From positions 352,736 to 416,735 of the forward strand of contig NZ_JAQSJE010000001.1 in the NCBI RefSeq assembly GCF_028649535.1: 64,000 nt of DNA, read 5' to 3'. The notes under the pieces were generated by a model. The model was given only the letters and a program-made list of their open reading frames with translations, did no database searches and was not told where the DNA came from. The DNA comes from Mannheimia cairinae. GTDB taxonomy: Bacteria > Pseudomonadota > Gammaproteobacteria > Enterobacterales > Pasteurellaceae. Made by a program: the position numbers and the translations under genes. Positions 59,918 through 64,000 of the stretch are shown piece by piece (position 1 is the stretch's first letter; every line of letters starts with the position of its first letter).

Positions 59918-60802
59918 ATGAAGAAATCACATTCTCGAATTGGTTTAATCGTTTCTTTGGCTATTCACGGCACATTAATTGGTGGTGGTTTTGCTTGGTT
60001 AGATAACCATAAGGTTGAACAAGCCACTGAGTCAAATGCTTTATCAATGGAATTAGCCGCAGCATTATTAGAGCAACCTCAGGTTGCGGTTGCTCCAGAT
60101 CCTGTTGCAGAAGAAATAAAAGAAGTCGAAGAAGCAAAGCCAGAGCCTGAACCTGAAGCGACGCCAGAACCAATGCCAGAACCCGATGCTATTCCTGATC
60201 CTGCCTTACAACCGAAACAGGAAAAGCCTAAAGAAGAAAGACGTAAGAAGCGTCATCAAGAACGAAAAGAACATCGTAAAGAGCGTCGAGAAAGAAAAGA
60301 AAGAGACAAAGAACAACCAAAACGTAGGCCTGAAAACAAGCCAATAAAGGCACTTGAACGAGGCCCAGAAGCAAAACAAGGTATTGTTGCAAAAGCTATG
60401 CCTGGTGCAGTTCAAGGCGATAAGGTTGTTGCAGGTGTTGTAGGTGGGCAAAAAAATGGTTCATTAAATTCAACCTCCACCTCAGGCTCAATCAACGGTG
60501 TAAGCGGTGGAAATGCCAGCGAACTTGCAGCCTATAAAGCAACGTTACAAAGAGCATTACAACGTAGAGCAAATAACTCCTACCCACAACGTGAAAAAAT
60601 GATGCGTAAAACAGGCACTGTTACCATTAAATTTACGGTGTTACCATCTGGAGCTATATCAAATGTTTCTGTTGTCAATTCATCGGGCAATAGCAATTTA
60701 GATGCTGCGGCAGTAAGGAGTGCCCAAGGTGTAAAAGTTGCACCACCGCCAGCTGGCTTCCCATCTCAAGTTACTGTGCCTGTTAAATTCTCTATTAGCT
60801 AA
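59918..60802 (+). CDS. tonB: TonB, energy transducer, with highly charged linker
   Basis: A 294-residue protein with an N-terminal anchor helix (HSRIGLIVSLAIHGTLIGG), a Pro/Glu-rich spacer (about residues 58-100), a run of Arg/Lys/Glu (about 101-142, RHQERKEHRKERRERKERD) and the C-terminal TonB domain (about 205-294; VTIKFTVLPSGAISNVSVV). It couples ExbBD proton flow to outer-membrane receptors. The charged run is more extreme than the usual EP/KP repeats. Confidence 0.92.
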   Translation: MKKSHSRIGLIVSLAIHGTLIGGGFAWLDNHKVEQATESNALSMELAAALLEQPQVAVAPDPVAEEIKEVEEAKPEPEPEATPEPMPEPDAIPDPALQPKQEKPKEERRKKRHQERKEHRKERRERKERDKEQPKRRPENKPIKALERGPEAKQGIVAKAMPGAVQGDKVVAGVVGGQKNGSLNSTSTSGSINGVSGGNASELAAYKATLQRALQRRANNSYPQREKMMRKTGTVTIKFTVLPSGAISNVSVVNSSGNSNLDAAAVRSAQGVKVAPPPAGFPSQVTVPVKFSIS

Positions 60803-60820
60803 ATGAGAAACTGGCTCAAT

Positions 60821-60862
60821 AAAATCCCCCTTAGAAAGAAAATACTTTTTAAAGGGGATTTT
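60821..60862. terminator. Bidirectional terminator between tonB and cysZ
   Basis: AAAATCCCC (60821-60829) pairs with GGGGATTTT (60854-60862), followed by TTTTG; more pairing is possible inside. It separates convergent genes. Confidence 0.75.
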
Positions 60863-60894
60863 TTGTAAAAAACTCAACGAAATAAACCGCTTGC

Positions 60895-61773
60895 TTAAGG
60901 TCTCATATCACTATTTTTACTATGCGGATTAATTTGTCCTGAGCGTGTTTCTGTACTCACCGCAGTATTGGTTCTTTTTGAAAAAGTATAATCTGCACCG
61001 CTAAACTCGCCATTTTGTTGATCAATAAAGAAATGTCTATACTCTTTTACCCATAAAGCAGCAGCTCCACAGACTGCAACAGGCATAACCACTAAATTTA
61101 CAAAGGGAATCATTGTAAATAAACTGACTAATGCCCCAAAGGTAAAATTTAGTGTTCGATATTGAGCCAGAGCATTACGCATTCTTTGAAAATTAATTTT
61201 ATGGTTATCAAACGGATAGTCACAATATTGAATTGCAATCAGCCAAGCACCAAAAACAAACGTTAAAACAGGCACTGCAGTTTGTCCTAAAACTGGCACA
61301 AAACCAAGTAGGAATAAAGCAATTAGTCTTGGTAAGCTATACATCATTTTCTGCCATTCACGCTTGAGCATACGAGGCACATCTTTTACTAATGCCCCTA
61401 AAGACATATCGCCTAAAGGCTCTCCTGTTAATTGTAATTCTACTTTTTCTGCAAGCAATCCATTAAAAGGAGCTGCCACAAAGTTGGCTAATGTAGTAAA
61501 AGCAAAATAAAATCCGACTAAAATCATCAAAAAAATAAGCGGAATTAAAACAAAGCTTAACCACTCTAACCAGCTTGGCAGTAGTATTTCTAATAAACCG
61601 CCAATATTAGCAAAGAAAAACCATATTAACCCAACCATTAAAACCGCATTAATCATAATCGGAAAAATAACAAAGGGTAAAAATTGACGCTGAAACAACA
61701 ATTTCCAACCATAAATGAAATAGTGAAAGCCTAATCCAACCTGATTTTGAGGCTCAGAAAACACAGAAGACAT
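60895..61773 (-). CDS. cysZ: CysZ sulfate transporter
   Basis: About 292 residues, longer than E. coli CysZ (253), with four to six hydrophobic segments. Family features are FHYFIYGWKLLFQRQFLPF and AAPFNGLLAEKVE. It imports sulfate for cysteine synthesis. The ATG at 61773 is chosen because AAGGA lies 6 bases upstream; the alternative ATG at 61779 abuts it. Divergent from zipA as in E. coli. Confidence 0.92.
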   Translation of the reverse strand: MSSVFSEPQNQVGLGFHYFIYGWKLLFQRQFLPFVIFPIMINAVLMVGLIWFFFANIGGLLEILLPSWLEWLSFVLIPLIFLMILVGFYFAFTTLANFVAAPFNGLLAEKVELQLTGEPLGDMSLGALVKDVPRMLKREWQKMMYSLPRLIALFLLGFVPVLGQTAVPVLTFVFGAWLIAIQYCDYPFDNHKINFQRMRNALAQYRTLNFTFGALVSLFTMIPFVNLVVMPVAVCGAAALWVKEYRHFFIDQQNGEFSGADYTFSKRTNTAVSTETRSGQINPHSKNSDMRP

Positions 61774-61884
61774 AATCATTCCTTATTTTTTGCAAAAAAT
61801 ACTTAGAAATATGGTAAGCTACGCACATTATTTTCGCAAATATGAAAATGCATTTTTTAGTGATTATTTAATAAAGAGGACACA

Positions 61885-62772
61885 ATGGAACTGCATATTA
61901 TTTTCTTTATTCTTGCTGGACTACTTATTGCTATATTAATCGGTTTCAGTTTCTGGTCTGCTCGTCGTGAAAAGTCAAATGTCTTTTCAAATACATTTGC
62001 AAGTAGGCCTGTTGCTGTGCCACCACAAAATAATGAGGCGGCATCCGATATACCAACATCATTAAAGCCTCAAAATCAAGAATATCAGGCGATGTCTATT
62101 CCGGAAGAGAATCACCAACAGATCCAACAAGAAGTTGAAAGCTCTTTACAGAATATAAAAATCAGTTTGCCGAATGAACCTCAACCGATTGAAAAGCCAG
62201 TAATAAACACTTATGGGCAACGAATTTCAAATCAGCAACATATTCAAAATACACCTGATTTTGCAAATCCAACTATGAATGTAGCTATTACGCCAGAAGA
62301 GCCAAAAGCAGATATTATTGCAGAACCTATAGAAGTAAAAGCAGAAGAGCAAGTTGCAGTTCAAGAAGAGAATCCATTTGTTACGCTTTATATTTATGCA
62401 CCGCAAAATGAACCATTCCCAGGCGATTTTGTTGTACATTATTTAGAAGAAGTTGGATTACGCTTTGGCGAACATCAAATTTTCCACCGTCATCAACATA
62501 TTGATGATTCATTAAGCCCTATTATTTTTAGTGCGGCAAATTTAATGAACCCAGGTACTTTTGATTTGCATAATATTGCTAATTTCTCAACTGTCGGCTT
62601 AGTATTATTTATGCAACTTCCATCTGAAGGCAGTGATATTGCCAATATGAAGTTACTTATTAATAATGCTGAACATCTAGCAGAATCATTAGGCGGTTTC
62701 TTATATGATGATGCTCAACAACCATTTGATGATCAATCTCGCCAACGCTATATGCAGCGAGTAATAAATTAA
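61885..62772 (+). CDS. zipA: Cell division protein ZipA
   Basis: A 295-residue division protein. It has an N-terminal membrane anchor (LHIIFFILAGLLIAILIGF), a basic patch, a Gln/Glu/Pro-rich linker and a C-terminal FtsZ-binding domain (about 160-295; FVTLYIYAPQNEPFPGDFVV, NPGTFDLHNIANFSTVGLVLF). It tethers FtsZ to the inner membrane. ATAAAGAGGACACA precedes the ATG. Order cysZ-zipA-ligA is as in E. coli. Confidence 0.94.
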   Translation: MELHIIFFILAGLLIAILIGFSFWSARREKSNVFSNTFASRPVAVPPQNNEAASDIPTSLKPQNQEYQAMSIPEENHQQIQQEVESSLQNIKISLPNEPQPIEKPVINTYGQRISNQQHIQNTPDFANPTMNVAITPEEPKADIIAEPIEVKAEEQVAVQEENPFVTLYIYAPQNEPFPGDFVVHYLEEVGLRFGEHQIFHRHQHIDDSLSPIIFSAANLMNPGTFDLHNIANFSTVGLVLFMQLPSEGSDIANMKLLINNAEHLAESLGGFLYDDAQQPFDDQSRQRYMQRVIN

Positions 62773-62796
62773 TATTGCAAAATTAAGAGAAAATAT

Positions 62797-62817
62797 GACC
62801 GCTTGCAACAAGCGGTC
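62797..62817 (+). terminator. Terminator after zipA made of back-to-back uptake signals
   Basis: GACCGCTTG (62797-62805) and CAAGCGGTC (62809-62817) form a 9-bp stem with a 3-base loop, followed by T6. It is compact and nearly ideal, ending 22 bases before ligA. Confidence 0.9.
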
Positions 62818-62827
62818 TTTTTTATAG

Positions 62828-64000
<1,173 letters not shown>

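Overview
The window is a stretch of ordinary core chromosome from a member of the Pasteurellaceae, most likely Mannheimia or a close relative. Three things point there. The AT-rich sequence is dotted with the 9-base uptake signal ACAAGCGGT (either strand), the type used by the Actinobacillus pleuropneumoniae / Mannheimia branch rather than the Haemophilus AAGTGCGGT type. The gene products are gammaproteobacterial and several clusters keep Escherichia coli order. Three tandem MetQ-like lipoproteins resemble the plpA-plpB-plpC arrangement described in Mannheimia haemolytica. No rRNA, tRNA, prophage, CRISPR array or defence island was seen. The only mobile DNA is a frameshifted IS256-variant transposase cut by the left edge.

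Layout. 1-6.4 kb: broken transposase, then ldtD-mepK-ycbL (3-3 peptidoglycan crosslinking and its endopeptidase) and proQ-prc, all on the minus strand. 6.7-12.5 kb: cold-shock gene, an MFS gene translationally coupled to proC, then rdgC, a YqaB-like phosphatase, a membrane protein and argE. 12.5-16.8 kb: the E. coli-like block dolP-diaA-yraN-lpoA with divergent rsmI, followed by a 450-bp repeat-rich gap. 17.2-26.9 kb: an MFS gene, metK, a patatin-like lipase, dld behind a near-perfect CRP site, and the methionine importer metNI with three metQ genes; metK and metN both have MetJ boxes. 27-31.2 kb: cysS, ppiB and two carriers. 31.2-38 kb: a formate dehydrogenase locus, fdhD divergent from fdnGHI-fdhE; fdnG reads an in-frame TGA as selenocysteine. 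38-46 kb: gor, a nitroreductase, a lone sapF, glyA with a PurR box, nadK, yfiF and suhB. 46-54.5 kb: dxs, cstA, yjjV, a YcaD-like transporter and thrS. 54.6-58.8 kb: purN, yidB, kdsB, trxB, cnoX, glpE. 58.9-64 kb: exbB-exbD-tonB, cysZ, zipA and the first 387 codons of ligA, which runs off the right edge.

The most informative non-coding signals are the thrS leader, which contains a near-exact mimic of a threonine tRNA anticodon arm; the many inverted pairs of uptake signals, some terminator-like and some in places where a terminator would be counterproductive; and one inverted pair of the foreign Haemophilus-type uptake signal inside the formate dehydrogenase locus. I did not find a previously undescribed multi-gene system.
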